Of a DNA stretch of 64,000 nt, positions 1-11,267 are shown one piece after another. Below the pieces are notes generated by a model. That model was given only the letters and a program-made list of their open reading frames with translations. It did not search any database and was not told where the DNA came from. Positions within the stretch are counted from its first letter, which is position 1; every line of letters starts with the position of its first letter. Made by a program: the position numbers and the translations under genes. Source of the stretch: Gonocerus acuteangulatus (lineage: Eukaryota; Arthropoda; Insecta; Hemiptera; Coreidae); contig OX328126.1 in NCBI GenBank assembly GCA_946811695.1, positions 82,472,467 through 82,536,466 of the forward strand, in the 5' to 3' direction.

Positions 1-190
1 TTCGCAGCTATTCGGTTCCAGTGGACGAGAGGCATTCGGACGAACGCCGATCGTCCGAATTCGTTGCTTCGCAGTTCGCAGCTATTCGGTTCCAGTGGAC
101 GAGAGGCATTCGGACGAACGCCGATCGTCCGAATTCGTTGCTTGGCAGTTCGCAGCTATTCGGTTCCAGTGGACGAGAGGCCTTAAGCGG
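1..190. repeat. 74-bp tandem repeat, cut by window start
   Basis: The unit beginning TTCGCAGCTATTCGGTTCC recurs at 1, 75 and 149, giving a 74-bp period and about 2.5 copies. The last unit breaks off near 182 after GTGGACGAGAGG. The copies are nearly identical, which suggests recent amplification or homogenisation. The unit contains a short palindrome, CGGACGAACGCCGATCGTCCG. The array probably extends beyond the left edge. An open frame of about 64 codons crosses it but looks like a by-product of the repeat. Confidence 0.85.
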
Positions 191-1397
191 GCCTTAATTC
201 CAGTGGAATTAATACAAAAAACGATGGATTTGTTACCAAATTTAAGCTCAAGTATTTCACTGATTTCTTTTCGCTATTCTAGCTACTGATTTCGTAGATT
301 GTAATAATTCCAAATTTCACGATTTAATTATAATGTTGTACCTAAAAACCTGAATATTTCTCTTAGCCCAATTATTTTTAATTATTTTTAAACTTCTAAT
401 CTGCATTTTCTTATTTATTTTTTTTTGTTGCTTCATCGACTGCTAGGGTGGCGCCAACAGAATTGCTTCATTTGTAACATATGATGAAACAATGTTAATT
501 AGGCTTTTTGGGGGGGGGATGAGTATAGGCCGAATTTAGATAGGACTTAATTAGTTAATGACTCTACTACTGCTAAGACTACTATATACAAATTGTGTTA
601 GTTCCGTTTTAACATATTCGTATTTCGGAACTAACATGAAACCTAAATCTAAGCCTAAAATGACTATGTACTTGTAAATGATAAATAAATACATTATAAC
701 AAACACACTTGAACACACAAATTCACAACAACAACAACAACAACATTCACGCACATTCCTACAATAAATACTTTCACCCTTACAAAATAAAAAAATTTAA
801 ACTATGCATACAGTTTTAAAACATCTGTACCTAAATGTCTTGAATTATATTTTTCTATTTTTTTTAAATTTAACTCCTCACAATTACTTGATAGTATGAA
901 ATACTCTGCGTCCTCCCTGAGAAACTACAAGATATATGTTGTAGCGACTCATGTGAATGATAAACGGCCTATCTGTAATAAGTCTGCAAGTGGTTATTAC
1001 ATTAAATAGTCTCGTTTTTCTATCAATGTTGAACTTGTAATGAATGATCTTCCGAGCTATGAGTCTTCCATTACAGACTAATTGTAGGTTCTTCTTCACT
1101 AGAAAGATGAACAGTTTAATCTTCCGCCACAAGGACGTCCGAGGACTTCGAAGCCCTCTTTTGAAGCTTAAGAGACTTATAAATGCTTATCCAATATCTT
1201 TACGCGTCGTTATTGCATTTCTTGTTCAAGGAGTGATTATCATTTGAGAGTTTCCATACAATACTTATTTTATGGTGTGATTTGGGGATCTTAAAAGTAT
1301 AACATATTATTATAAACTCTAAATATTTCGCTTTGAGAAGTCTTGCTATTTGTTCTAGTAGCTTAAATTTATGCCCTGCTTAAAATTACGGTTAAGG
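191..1397. other. AT-rich stretch without recognisable gene
   Basis: I see no supportable gene. A short (CAA)n microsatellite lies at about 727-745. Open frames around 551-754 and 884-1247 overlap on opposite strands, are under 85 codons and show no recognisable domain. Confidence 0.5.
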
Positions 1398-1580
1398 CAG
1401 GGGGGCGAAGTTAGCTCAGTGGTGGAGCATTGGACTAATATGCTGAAGGACCTAAGTTCAAACCCCGAGCAAATACTAAACATTTTTATCTTCTAGCTTC
1501 TTAGCTCATGGCTTGGATTCGGCATCCCTGTTGGTTTAAGCCGAGACTTTATCTGAAGGAAGTAAAAAATAAAATTTGTT
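1398..1580 (+). repeat. tRNA-derived SINE-like sequence
   Basis: A tRNA-like head runs from about 1405 to 1470. It has a box A-like TAGCTCAGTGG and a box B-like AGTTCAAACCC at normal pol III spacing. A non-tRNA body and an A-rich end (GTAAAAAATAAAA) follow. A functional tRNA is unlikely because I cannot pair the anticodon stem and there is no pairing 3' acceptor strand. No convincing target duplication was found. An isolated tRNA pseudogene is the alternative. Confidence 0.5.
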
Positions 1581-1925
1581 TAAGGTACTAGATCAAAGGA
1601 AATATTGTTTTAATGTATTATTACATATCTAAAGTACACAACTCAATTCCCAGTAAGTACCGTGTGTCACCGGTAATTCCCCACGGCCTTCATTACTCTT
1701 ACGTAAGGAGCTGCTGATTTTTCAAACAATTTCCTACCGGCAACCACAAACATTCAGGAGATAGTTATATTAATCCGATATTCGGGATTTATTCATCATG
1801 GGATACGATTTGTTTCAATGGAGTTTATTCAGTCCATTATTACCTGAAGATTTGCGTTTACTGTCTTTTGAAAAATGACATTTCATGTTGCAAATAGACC
1901 TGAAATCGATAATGCTCAAATAATA

Positions 1926-1972
1926 AAGTCCGACTCACAGGAACTGCTTCATCTGAGCGCGATTCTATAACC
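1926..1972 (-). mobile_element. Family A (Helentron-like) 3' terminal relic
   Basis: On the minus strand this stretch ends with the family A 3' terminus: the GCGC part of the subterminal repeat, then the stem-loop and a GGACTTT end. On the plus strand it reads AAAGTCCGACTCACAGGAAC, then a GCTTCATC and GAGCGCG part. Only the terminal ~45 bp can be aligned by eye; the body is not recognisable further right. Confidence 0.6.
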
Positions 1973-2214
1973 ATGTCATTTGGTACGCCTGGTATAAATA
2001 TAGTTCATATTTTGTGAAAAATTAAAAAAAAAACTATCTAATGAAAACTAGTAGCGCAAATTGCTGACTCGACCTCTTCGACTTCCACTCGGAAAGATCT
2101 ATGACAAACAATAACAAATTACCTCTCATTTTTCTGGCAAATTATTATCTTGTTTTACAAACAACTTATTTATTTATTTTTATTTAATAAGGTGATACAA
2201 ATTTTAATATGTAC

Positions 2215-2452
2215 TGATGTTAAAGGTTTTTTGATACCTAAGAAAGAAAGTTTTTTTTTTTTTTTTTTTTTTATATTAATATTTTTAGAGGGGTTTAAAT
2301 TATCCAGCCTGGGGGATACCTAGGCAGAATGCGTTGCTAGGACGATAACAGAGCAGCTGTTATTGTACTGTATTCATCTATTTCATAGTATTATTTTTAA
2401 TTGCGGTTCAATTCAACTAAGATGGCAGTCCTTGAATTACTAGAAAAAAAAA
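2215..2452 (+). repeat. Dispersed repeat D, copy 1
   Basis: This stretch matches the reverse complement of 32096-32345. Shared blocks include GAGGGGTTTAAA, CGATAACAG, CAGCTGT, TAGTATTATTTTTAATTG and CCTTGAATTACTAG. A poly-T tract at about 2252-2271 interrupts the left side. No coding capacity is seen, so it is probably a short non-autonomous transposon of unknown type. Confidence 0.55.
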
Positions 2453-3093
2453 CTGTGATTAGGTCCCTAGTGTTTACGCTGTACCAGGTGATAGTCCATC
2501 GTGGTAATAATATCCCGAACCCTTGCACAGCCTCCTCACCCATCGGCATCCCCAGTCAGAACACTTCTTGGTAATGCTCGCAAATATAATGGGTGTTTCC
2601 AACTGACACGTTGGAAACATATTTTTTTAAATTTTTAGGTCTATTTATTATTGACAACGAATTTTAACCTGTACTAGTTAAACACCTTTTTCTGGTAACC
2701 TATAGATAACGGGTTATCTCCAAGTTATCTGTTTGTTGACACTTGTCCAGAACACCTCAGTGTCAGGAAACATTATACTTTAATTAATTATATCTCCAAG
2801 ACAAATTCTCAGAGAAATACGGACGCAGAGAATTCGTAGTTAAGGGTCTGTGGTTTGGTGCAAGAGGTACAATCCCGAAAATTACTAGCACAATCTTACA
2901 ATATCTAGGAATCTTGCCGGAACACCTACCTGTTATAGCTGAGTCAATAATTATTGATTCGCTGGGCATAGTAAGCCAACATATTTATGGTAACTAAAGG
3001 ACATCACTCCTGCCGATTTTGTTAATAAGCCGGTATTAAAAAAGAACTGGCTATTTTTAAATACAACAAACGCCGTTCCCTAGTTTACGCTAC

Positions 3094-3136
<43 letters not shown>

Positions 3137-3542
3137 TCTATTTTTTTGGCACTTCTAATGCCCAAGAACTATTGAAAACAAAGAAAAAAAAATGACAAGC
3201 TCATGAGATAAATTAATGCTTCGAGTAGTGCTCAGCATGCTGTGTCTCCAGCAACCCAATAAAGTCTGGCAGCCCACTTTATTATTTAGTAAATAAAGTT
3301 TTCTTCTTCTTGTCTGAGGAATAACATATCGTGTGACGAGAACTTCTTCTTCTTTCCCTTCCCCCATGTGCCTTTCAGCGTGGACGAGCCTCTAGCCATT
3401 GGACCCATCCATCACGGTCCCTAGCGAGCACCTTCATGCTTGGTAATGTGATATAATAAACTTCACAAAATTATATAGTAGCATTAATTTTGATGAATTT
3501 GGTTTCTTTTTTTTTTTTTTTTCTCCCCTTGTTTCAATTGTT

Positions 3543-3605
<63 letters not shown>

Positions 3606-3640
3606 TATAATATAAATTTATTCTTCCCTTCCTTCTTGTA
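2453..3640. other. Intergenic stretch with poly-T tracts
   Basis: No gene is supported. Long T homopolymers lie at about 3095-3133 and 3543-3602, with a shorter one near 3507. Such tracts are typical retroposon tails on the minus strand, but I cannot assign a body to them. Confidence 0.5.
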
Positions 3641-3930
3641 TCTGTCTATTTATTGTCTTATTTTTGCCTTTTCTCCCCTCTTGTTTTCCTTCCCCCCTTT
3701 TTATTTCTGGAAGTAAATATCACTGAGTGAGACACTGAAATATCAACACAGCATTAAGTTACTTCTATCAGCTAATACGTACTACTTTACTTACGACTCG
3801 TACTTTTAATTTACTTTACAATTTATCACTGACTATACAATTGACTTTCTTCTACTTACCTCAATTCTTTCAAGCTGCAGTTTCGTCGCCTGAGTTGCGA
3901 TAAGCTTAATTAATAAATAAATAAATAATT
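3641..3930 (+). repeat. Probable LINE 3' end with (TAAA)n tail
   Basis: This T/C-rich, non-coding stretch ends in GAGTTGCGATAAGCTTAATT followed by (AATA)n. A nearly identical ending, GAGCTGCGATAAACTACTAA plus (AATA)n, occurs at 24490-24531. A related CAAAGCTTATCGCC...AGCTGCG ending lies near 59400. The shared terminus suggests 3' untranslated ends of one non-LTR retrotransposon lineage. No reverse transcriptase is attached here. Confidence 0.4.
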
Positions 3931-4927
3931 TTGATGATACATTATTTGACGCAATAAAATAATTACTTATCTGTCTTGACGAAGCAAAGGCATTCACCTA
4001 GTAAGTAAACTAGTGTTACATGTGTTGTTATTGGTGAAGAGATTCATGGCCCTAAATTTACTAATCCACAATTTGTTACGACTTCATCCAGCAAAACTCC
4101 CTTTAAAGTGAATATGGAATTGCACCTTAAGGAGCAAACTTCTGCATATAACTATCTCCCAAGTGGTGAGACCTCCATATTTGCAGGTTTTTGCTAGCTC
4201 CCAGCCTCAGGCTATAAGTCCTAAGCTAGTAAATCAGATTCCTCCTTCAAGAGGCGTGTCCTCGGTAGCCAAGCTATAGGTGGCGCTAAGTGGTGTGCTC
4301 TCAGACTCCTTTCCCATAGCGATCCGTGTTCGTGCGAGCTTCACGCATCCTCCTCGACACGCAACTAGTATCGCCGGCAAAGAGATTAGCAATCGTCGTG
4401 GAATCCTTCTTTTAGCTTCAATCAAAACTACAAACGTGCAATCTACAAGGCAATTTTAAATGACCTTAACAGAAATCCTAACATTCAGTACTTGTTTTCG
4501 ATAAGCAACTCTCGTATGGATGGAACGCAAATTCATTCTAACAGCAGAAGAAAATGTATGCCATCCGGTAAGGTATTTTGTGTTTATTGTTTTCAGCTCA
4601 TTAGTTTTTTTTTGTTTTTTTTTTTATAAATTTTAAATAATAAAAATACACTCCCTTGGTTATGACTACGAATGTATTCGCCATTGTTTTACAAGTTAAA
4701 ATTACTTTTCTGACATTATCTTAAAATATTACATTGGAAACCCTGGATTTCATCACAGGGGCCTGTATTCCTCAACTTGAATGATTGTTCGAAGATTTTT
4801 CTATTTTTATTTTTTTAACCAACAAAAACTTTGTGAAAAAATCGTGGACCGTTGAAATTGTAAAGGGAGGAATATATAAATCATAGAGTTTCCTAAGTAG
4901 TATTTTAAAATTATGTCAGAAAAATAA
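3931..4927. other. AT-rich stretch without recognisable gene
   Basis: I see no supported feature. A minus-strand open frame of 63 codons at 4234-4425 has no recognisable domain. Confidence 0.4.
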
Positions 4928-5703
4928 TCTATATATATAAAAATCACGTGTCTGTTTGTTTGTTCCTTATACAAATCTACACCGTTTGACCGATTTTGAC
5001 CAAACTTGGAATAATGGTAGGTCTTGATACGAGAAATCTCCTAGGCTAGGTCAAAAAAATCTACCAGCTGTCTGTCTGTATGTTTGTCTCTTATACAAAT
5101 CCACACCGATCGTCCAATATTGACTAAACTCGGTACACATGTAGATCTTAATCTGGGGAGTGTCGTAGGCTAAGTCAAAAACGTCTACCAGCTGTCTGTC
5201 TGTATGTTTGTCCCTTATACAAATCCACACCGTTCGTCCGATTTCGACTAAACTCGGTACACATGTAGATCTTAATCTGGAGAGTGCCGTAGACTAGGTC
5301 AAAAACGTCTACCAGCTGTCTGTCTGTATGTTTGTCCCTTATACAAATCCACACCGTTCGTCCGATTTTGACTAAACTCGGTACACATGTAGATCTTAAT
5401 TTGGGGAGTGTCGTAGGCTAAGTCAAAAACGTCTACCAGCTGTCTGTCTGTATGTTTGTCCCTTATGCAAATCCACACTATAGACCAATTTTTACGAAAC
5501 TTGGTATACATGTATGTCTTGATACGGGGGGTGTTATAGGTTAGGTCAAAGTCATCTAGGACTCACAGTTGGGAGGTCACGGGTTCATAACAGTTACAGA
5601 TTCGAGTTAGTAGATTTTAATAATACTTATTTGGTTTCTAATTTATTTAGGCTTTTCTATATGCAGAAAGTTGGTGTAGCATGGCGCGCCGGGTAACAGC
5701 TAG
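4928..5703 (+). mobile_element. Non-autonomous Helitron-like element
   Basis: The element begins TCTATATATATAAAAATC right after an A and ends GGGTAACAGCTAG right before a T. These are the TC...CTRR ends and A/T insertion site expected of Helitrons. A GC-rich palindrome, GGCGCGCC, lies 9 nt before the CTAG, where a Helitron 3' hairpin is expected. The body holds about five degenerate ~123-bp units. Each contains TGTTTGTCCCTTATACAAAT, a CACACCG part and an AAACTCGGTACACATGTAG part. There is no Rep/helicase frame, so the copy is non-autonomous. Confidence 0.6.
4950..5530 (+). repeat. ~123-bp internal tandem repeat of the Helitron-like element
   Basis: TTATACAAAT recurs at about 4967, 5091, 5215, 5339 and (as TTATGCAAAT) 5464, a period of 123-125 bp. 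Each unit also contains CTACCAGCTGTCTGTCTGTA. The outer units are the most diverged and the middle ones the most alike. This is typical of unequal exchange within an array. Confidence 0.8.
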
Positions 5704-5786
5704 TTGTATCATAAAAATATAAAAATGAAAAAAACTCTATTATTTTAAATATAAAATGAGTTATACTTAATTAAGAGCAAACTCAT

Positions 5787-5923
5787 TTTAGCGCGGTTCC
5801 TCCCTCCCCCATAGGGAGGAACCCCGCTTATAGGGTTGATACAATGAAACAATCCGGAAGTGCCGACTAGAAAATTTCGCGTTTCAGAACCCCTAGAGAC
5901 CGAAAATAACGGTGGTTCAAATT

Positions 5924-5963
<40 letters not shown>

Positions 5964-6692
5964 TGTTCGCTCTCTAGATAGAAGACGAATGGTCCGATTT
6001 TGATGAAATTTGGTACAAAAATCCTTCGTCCAATTTGAAAGGTCAAGTTCGTTAACCAGCAAAATCCGCCTACTGGAAGATGGCGTTTGGGGCGAAATTC
6101 GCGCAAAAAAAATCGTAACGCTTACGTTTTTGAGTTCATAAGCTTCTAAGTACTCGTTTTATATGATTCCTGGGCTAGGAAAACGAATGAAACCAGTTTC
6201 AAGGCGATAGCTTTAACCGTTTTCGAGAAAATTGGAAAAATATTTTTTGAATACCGTTTTTGGTTTGGGTACTTAGAATCATGGGATTCAGTTGAAACAT
6301 TTTCTGCATGTTCTACTTTCATCAAAACTAATATGTTGAAATTTTGGTTACGTTTGGAGTTAAGGAAGGGTTAGAATAAAATATTTTATTAACAGACATA
6401 AAAAGTTTTAGTAACTTTGTTTACTTTCATTAATATCTCGAAAAAGGTTGAGAATCTTGGAAGCGGACCCTTCCAGGTAAGATTGTAAATCATGACCTTT
6501 CAAGACTTTACTACTCACAGGAATGGCGTTAGTGACCTTAAGGGTTGACACGCCATCATAATAATTAATTTAAAAAAAAAAGACTGGTGGAACCAAAATA
6601 ATAACTGCTTCTATTTTAATCTTTCCAAATTAGACTAGGGATATGAACGGAACCGCGCTAAGATGATGCAGTCCTGCGAGACGGACTTTTTT
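5787..6692 (+). mobile_element. Family A Helentron-like element, copy A1
   Basis: The 5' end TTTTAGCGCGGTTCC flows into a strong hairpin with stem GGTTCCTCCCT and AGGGAGGAACC. A (TA)n array lies at about 5926-5960. The 3' side carries GGAACCGCGCTA, the inverse of the 5' subterminal repeat, then a stem-loop containing AGTCC/GGACT and a T run. The order subterminal repeat, microsatellite, inverse subterminal repeat, 3' hairpin is that described for DINE-1/Helentron-associated elements. No protein is encoded; frames over the (TA)n read as Ile-Tyr repeats. Confidence 0.7.
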
Positions 6693-6697
6693 ATATT

Positions 6698-7497
6698 AAA
6701 AAGTCCGGCTCGCAAGGACTGCGTCTGGAACTACTCTCTAGGAAACCACTATTACAATTGTGTTTCACATTTCCTTACCTTGTTTTACTCAAATACTAAG
6801 GTTGCTGTAATGCAATTAAAAAAAAAAAAAATTAAAAACCGAGAAACAAAAACCTCCAAAATTTAAAGAAACGATTTCTCCGAAAGAGATCGTCCTATCG
6901 AAAATTCCTTCAGATCCGTTTTTGCAGGAAATTTAGTGAGCTTTCGAATGGCTGTTGTCCACTTACCACGATTTCCCAACCGTTTTCGAGATATTTAATA
7001 AAATATACGAAATTCTCAAAACTACTCATGTCATGTAGTTTTATTCACTTTTATCGAAAACCGGTATAGATACGGCCTTGAAGATTGTTTCGTTTGATTC
7101 TCCATGCCTAATTACCTACAAAACGCGTACATGGACGCCTATAAAGGCAAATCCGTGAACTGTTCTTTGGCCTAATTTCGCAGAGAGTAGATTGTTTGGC
7201 TGGTTAACGAAATGTCATCAAAATAGGATCATTTTTGAGCCTGCTAAAGAGCGAACAGACAAATATATATTCTATACTTATATATCCCCTAGATCAGTTA
7301 AGCAACGTCGGGCGTAGATAGCCCGGCGCTAAAGGCCAAGTTGTAGATGCGCCGTAAAAAAAAAAAAAAATATACTTATATATATATGATTACAAATTTG
7401 AGCCACCGTTATTTTGTGGTCTATGGGTTCTGAAATGTGATAATTTCTAGTTGGCATTTCCGGAGTTCATCGTGAGGTCTACGTCATACACGCTTAA
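6698..7497 (-). mobile_element. Family A element, copy A2, tail-to-tail with A1, interrupted by a SINE
   Basis: The plus strand opens AAAAAGTCCGGCTCGCAAGG, the inverse of the A1 3' end only a few bases away. Matches to family A in reverse follow: CGAACAGACAAATATATA at 7251-7268, then after the inserted SINE a TTTGAGCCACCGTTATTT block and a TAGTTGGCATTTCCGG block. The copy is more diverged than A1 and lacks the 5' hairpin, so it is older or truncated. Confidence 0.6.
7286..7370 (+). repeat. 5'-truncated 5S-rRNA-derived SINE with 13-bp target duplication
   Basis: The insert is flanked by perfect copies of TATACTTATATAT (7273-7285 and 7371-7383). It contains GTTAAGCAACGTCGGGCG, matching the middle of 5S rRNA around its internal promoter. 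The tail GTAGATGCGCCGT runs straight into A14. The same tail ends the tRNA-headed SINEs at 21311 and 54627. The host site is the (TA)-rich part of family A copy A2. Confidence 0.75.
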
Positions 7498-8170
7498 AAA
7501 AACTAATCAAATCATTATTACACTTTTTTTGTTCCTAATTATACATAAGAAACAACTTTCACTCTTCATACCTCCAATGGCTTGCACTCATCAATAATTC
7601 ACCATTCGAAAACATTAATGGAAGGAAATCTCACAGGCTTTCCACATCCATCTCATAACGTCCCGTACCCAGATCCAGTTACCTCCGCCCTAGTATTAGA
7701 GAGTTCCGGATTGCCAAGGATGGACCCGCAGCTAACTAGAAGAACAAGGAGGTAGTTCAAGGCTGAAAACAGAGGCCTCTTTGTTTAGATTCAGCCTTCC
7801 TCTCGTTTAGAACTCAAACTCCTACCTTTCAAATACATTTAGTTCATTTAGTCTGAAGGAACACTTGTGTAATGAGATGACGTCATGACGGTGTGTCGTC
7901 ATGGAATATCATAGAGTCAGGAGCCCTCTTTAATTGACTCTAGATGTAATCTCTTCGTTGTTTTAGATGTATACGACTAAGGACCGACAAAGAAGATACC
8001 AACAAATAGAGAAATAAACGATGAATATATATATATACAGCGGAACATGGATAATTCGAAATTGTCTTAAATTCGCATATTTCTCTCGGTCCATAGAATT
8101 TAGTGCATAAACAATGTAAAAAAATCGTGGTTAATTCGAACAAAATTTTGGATAATTCGAATTCTTTACA
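7498..8170. other. Intergenic stretch, no gene seen
   Basis: I see no domain-bearing frame. The minus-strand open frame crossing 7940-8245 has no recognisable motif and runs into the family B 5' end. Confidence 0.4.
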
Positions 8171-8354
8171 TTTTAGCACTTTCCTCCGAAGGAAAGTAGC
8201 TATTGAGGTTGGACTCATGACGGAATTTTTGAAAAATTTCTTCAAATCTTTATCGATCCTACCTAGTAGACACCGAAAATTACCCCCGTTAAAATTTATA
8301 TATATCTATATATATATATATATATTCATATATATCTATATATATATATATATA

Positions 8355-8417
<63 letters not shown>

Positions 8418-9333
8418 CTGTTAACACGATAGCGGCCAGAGTTTTTGTTTTTTCGCCACGAAACTTGGTATATAGCATTCAATTAGCAAACGATTGAACG
8501 AGTTCGTTAACCACCAAAGTCGGTCCACCGGAAGGGGGGGTTTACCCCGAACCCAAAACACTAATTTGACTATGTCAGCCGTAATATTTGTTATATTTCA
8601 ACGAAACTTGGTATTCGTAGTGGTAATATAGAGAAAAAAGTGAGATATAAAAATGAACTAAATCGGTTCATTAGAAGGGAGGGTTTACTCCGGACCCACA
8701 ATACCAATTCGCCACTACCAGCCGTGATTTTTGGTATATTTCGACGAAACTCGGTATTCGTAGTGGTAATCTACAGGTAAATATGTGTTGTAAAAATAAA
8801 CTAAATCGGTTCATTAGAAGGGGGGGGGGGGGTTTACTCTTGACCCAAATTCTTAATATACTCATACCGGTCGTAATTTCTGCTGTATTGTGACGAAACG
8901 CGGTATACGTCGTGGGTAACTCATGAGAAAGAAGTGTTGTAAAAATGAGCTGAATCGGTCAATCGGAAAGCGGGGGTTTAATTTGTAATATATTTCAATA
9001 GAAAAGCCCGTCAGACGTAGGTTCACAAAGCCGCCGCAAGGAGCGCTTTCTACCACTAGAGTGACTGTATCCTGTTCCTGCGTTAGATCAAAATACGATT
9101 ATATGAGGTTTTTTGTATTTATTACGTAGTGTAATAGGTACCATGTGTAAACATAACTCTGGAAGCAAATTATTAATTGATCAGTTACTCCTTACAAATT
9201 TAAAAGAGAACTATTCATGTTTTTATTTTATTTATGTAGGATATTTTAAGCAAATTGTTCTGGAAAGCAATCTACACTACCCAAATTCTGAGGAAAGTGC
9301 TTAGTTATGCAGCTCCTGCGTGACGGACTTTTT
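8171..9333 (+). mobile_element. Family B Helentron-like element, copy B1
   Basis: The 5' end TTTTAGCACTTTCC leads into hairpin CTTTCCT-CCGA-AGGAAAG. A long (TA)n array lies at 8299-8413. Four ~145-bp internal units follow, each with GAAACTTGGTA or a variant (8460, 8602, 8746, 8894). The 3' side has TTCTGAGGAAAGTGCTTA, the inverse of the 5' end. The stem-loop TCCTGCGTGACGGACTTTTT comes last. This last motif is almost the same as in family A although the bodies differ. There is a G13 run near 8820. No protein is encoded. Confidence 0.7.
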
Positions 9334-9747
9334 GAACCTCCAATGGGAAGTGAAGAGAGAGGCGGCCGATCTTAAATCTTGTCAAAACATTTCCCCTCGG
9401 GTAATAAAGCTGGATTTTCCAAATCAAACGAAAGAAGAATCAGCTGCATACCTTCTGTTGCTGTGATGTGCTACCGTAAAATGGGTACATTAATACAGAG
9501 TGGTGAAATTGGCACAATGCTATACTCCTAGAATATTTTCATAAATCTGATTACTAAGGATCGAATTTTAAGAGTGCGAATAGACAAATATATAAGCAGT
9601 GTATGTTTGTACTAATATGACCTCATTTTACGGTAATTATGAAATTAAAATTAATTATTGTTACAATTTCTAAAAGCTACAAAGAAATTTAACTCAGAAG
9701 TAATACTTGACCTTGAAATGTACCAAGATGGGCTTAGACGGTGAATT
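9334..9747. other. Intergenic stretch, no gene seen
   Basis: I see no recognised feature between the 3' end of B1 and the Penelope-like fragment. Confidence 0.4.
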
Positions 9748-9840
9748 TTTTTATTGAAAAATGAGGTTGTATTTATGCCAACGTTTCGGCTTGATTTTAT
9801 AGACTTCATCAGAGCTACGTTTGTTTGAAATGTTTTGCGG
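9748..9840 (-). mobile_element. Penelope-like terminal fragment with hammerhead-like core
   Basis: Minus strand, 9815 to 9777: a CTGATGA core, a decayed helix II region ending CAAGCC, then GAA-ACGT-T and GGC. CTGATGA, GAA and the self-complementary ACGT are the expected conserved parts of the short hammerhead ribozymes in Penelope-like elements. Helix I can form from flanking GCT/GGC. Helix II no longer pairs fully, so this copy is probably inactive. No coding part is attached. Confidence 0.55.
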
Positions 9841-10924
9841 GGAAATACCTCATAGTCGTCAGCGCCCTACCTTCTAAACAACAAGACATGTTATACGTTA
9901 TATGTTTATAACATTGTTATACGAGTATGACTGAACATTGGATCATGTTTTGCTAACAATAAAATATAACCTTTTTTATGTTATTTTACCAAACAGTAAA
10001 GTTTTAATTTTTCCTTTCTATATTATCATATTCTTCATAATTTTGTTTTTGTGTTTTCTCTTCCTAAATACGGAAGTTTTATTATTTTTCTTTTCTTAAT
10101 TATCAATTTATGGTTTTTCAGCATATTTTTTTTCTTTCTTGGGGGGAGGGAAGGGCTTTATTGATAGAAAGAACTCATCCGATTAAAAGTTGCTGCATAA
10201 CTGAGTAGTATTTTTTAAAACGTCTATTTTTTGTTTGTTTGTTTTATTTTTCTGCGTATCAAACTAGCTGATTTTGGGAAGTAATTTGGTTTGGCCAGCT
10301 TGGTAGATTGCAAAACCTGCTTAATTATTTGTTTCCAATGTTTTCTTCAAGACAGATGCTCTAAGGTGATCTATGTAGATGGACAACAGCTTCAGGTTTG
10401 GACAGAGAATACCTGGCTTGGAGCGAACGTTTTTAGTTAGGAAAATCTCAGCCGACCTGTGAAACGGGTATATTCTGACATTGCAGTATAATGTTTACTT
10501 TCGCGACGCCATAATACTAGTTGAGGCTGGAAGTGAAGTTCTTGGCGGAGGGTAATTGCTTTGATTGGAGGGATAGGAATCCCAAAATGGCGGGATGAGG
10601 AATTCTAGGACTATTTGAATTCTGGTAGTATCCCACGGGAATCTAGTGCCTAGGGGTTGGAAGAGTCGGGCATGCGAGCTGAAGTCTCACGCTCCCTAAG
10701 AATATGTTATGTATCGGCAGTTTCATACAACAATGGTTTCAAATAAAAACCCTGAAGATGATGCGCTTACTTCCGACACTAGTCCCAACTTATTCCTTGT
10801 CAAATAGAAAATCTTAAAAAATTTGGCGAGTCTTCACGCCTTGATCAGTCAAAATTATTGTAGGCAGGATCGATGATGTGACACTCATACGAAAAGAGGT
10901 AAAATAATGAAATTTAGTTATTAT
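9841..10924. other. Intergenic stretch, no gene seen
   Basis: No feature is supported. CCTGAAGATGATG at about 10751 resembles a Penelope-type terminus, but no partner GAAAC motif is nearby. Confidence 0.4.
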
Positions 10925-11245
10925 ATAGACCTATCGCCGTAAGCAAGACATTCACGTTCCGATTTGCAGTACGACTTAGTAGGACTACTAGTTGGATCGT
11001 CGACTCTACTCACGCTCCGACTTGCTATCCAACTAGCGATCCAACTTTAGTCCTCCGAACTAGCCGAAAATTGTATCGAGTGCAGACCGAAGATGCCCGA
11101 ATTCACACTCCAACTCCGTCGCCATCAGGATGTCGGACCTTGGAGTCGTCCCTGTAAATACTCCGACAAGTCCAACTAGACTTTCGGCAAGCCCATTCAC
11201 GATCCAACTAGTGTTCCAACTTCGGAGGTCGTATCACGAGTCGTA
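10925..11245. repeat. GC-richer stretch with recurring TCACRNTCCRACT motif
   Basis: The motif (A/C)TCACG(T/C/A)TCC(G/A)A(C/T)T occurs near 10950, 11009, 11100 and 11197. CCAACTAG also recurs nearby. The spacing is irregular (about 60-97 bp), so it is not a simple tandem array. It may be the subterminal region of a DNA transposon with repeated transposase-binding sites. No termini or target duplication were identified. Confidence 0.35.
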
Positions 11246-11267
11246 CATCAAAGCTTTAAAAATGGTT

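Noticed and set aside
1405..1470. Functional tRNA gene
   Set aside because: Anticodon stem and acceptor ends do not pair convincingly, and an A-rich SINE-like tail follows.
8103..8432. Open frames reading Ile-Tyr repeats over (TA)n (also at 5745, 11412, 18358-18748, 19870-20121, 30757, 35369, 53566-54061, 61331)
   Set aside because: They are translations of microsatellite DNA inside transposons; no codon bias or domain supports them.
10745..10775. Additional Penelope terminus with hammerhead
   Set aside because: CCTGAAGATGATG is present, but no helix II plus GAAAC partner lies nearby.
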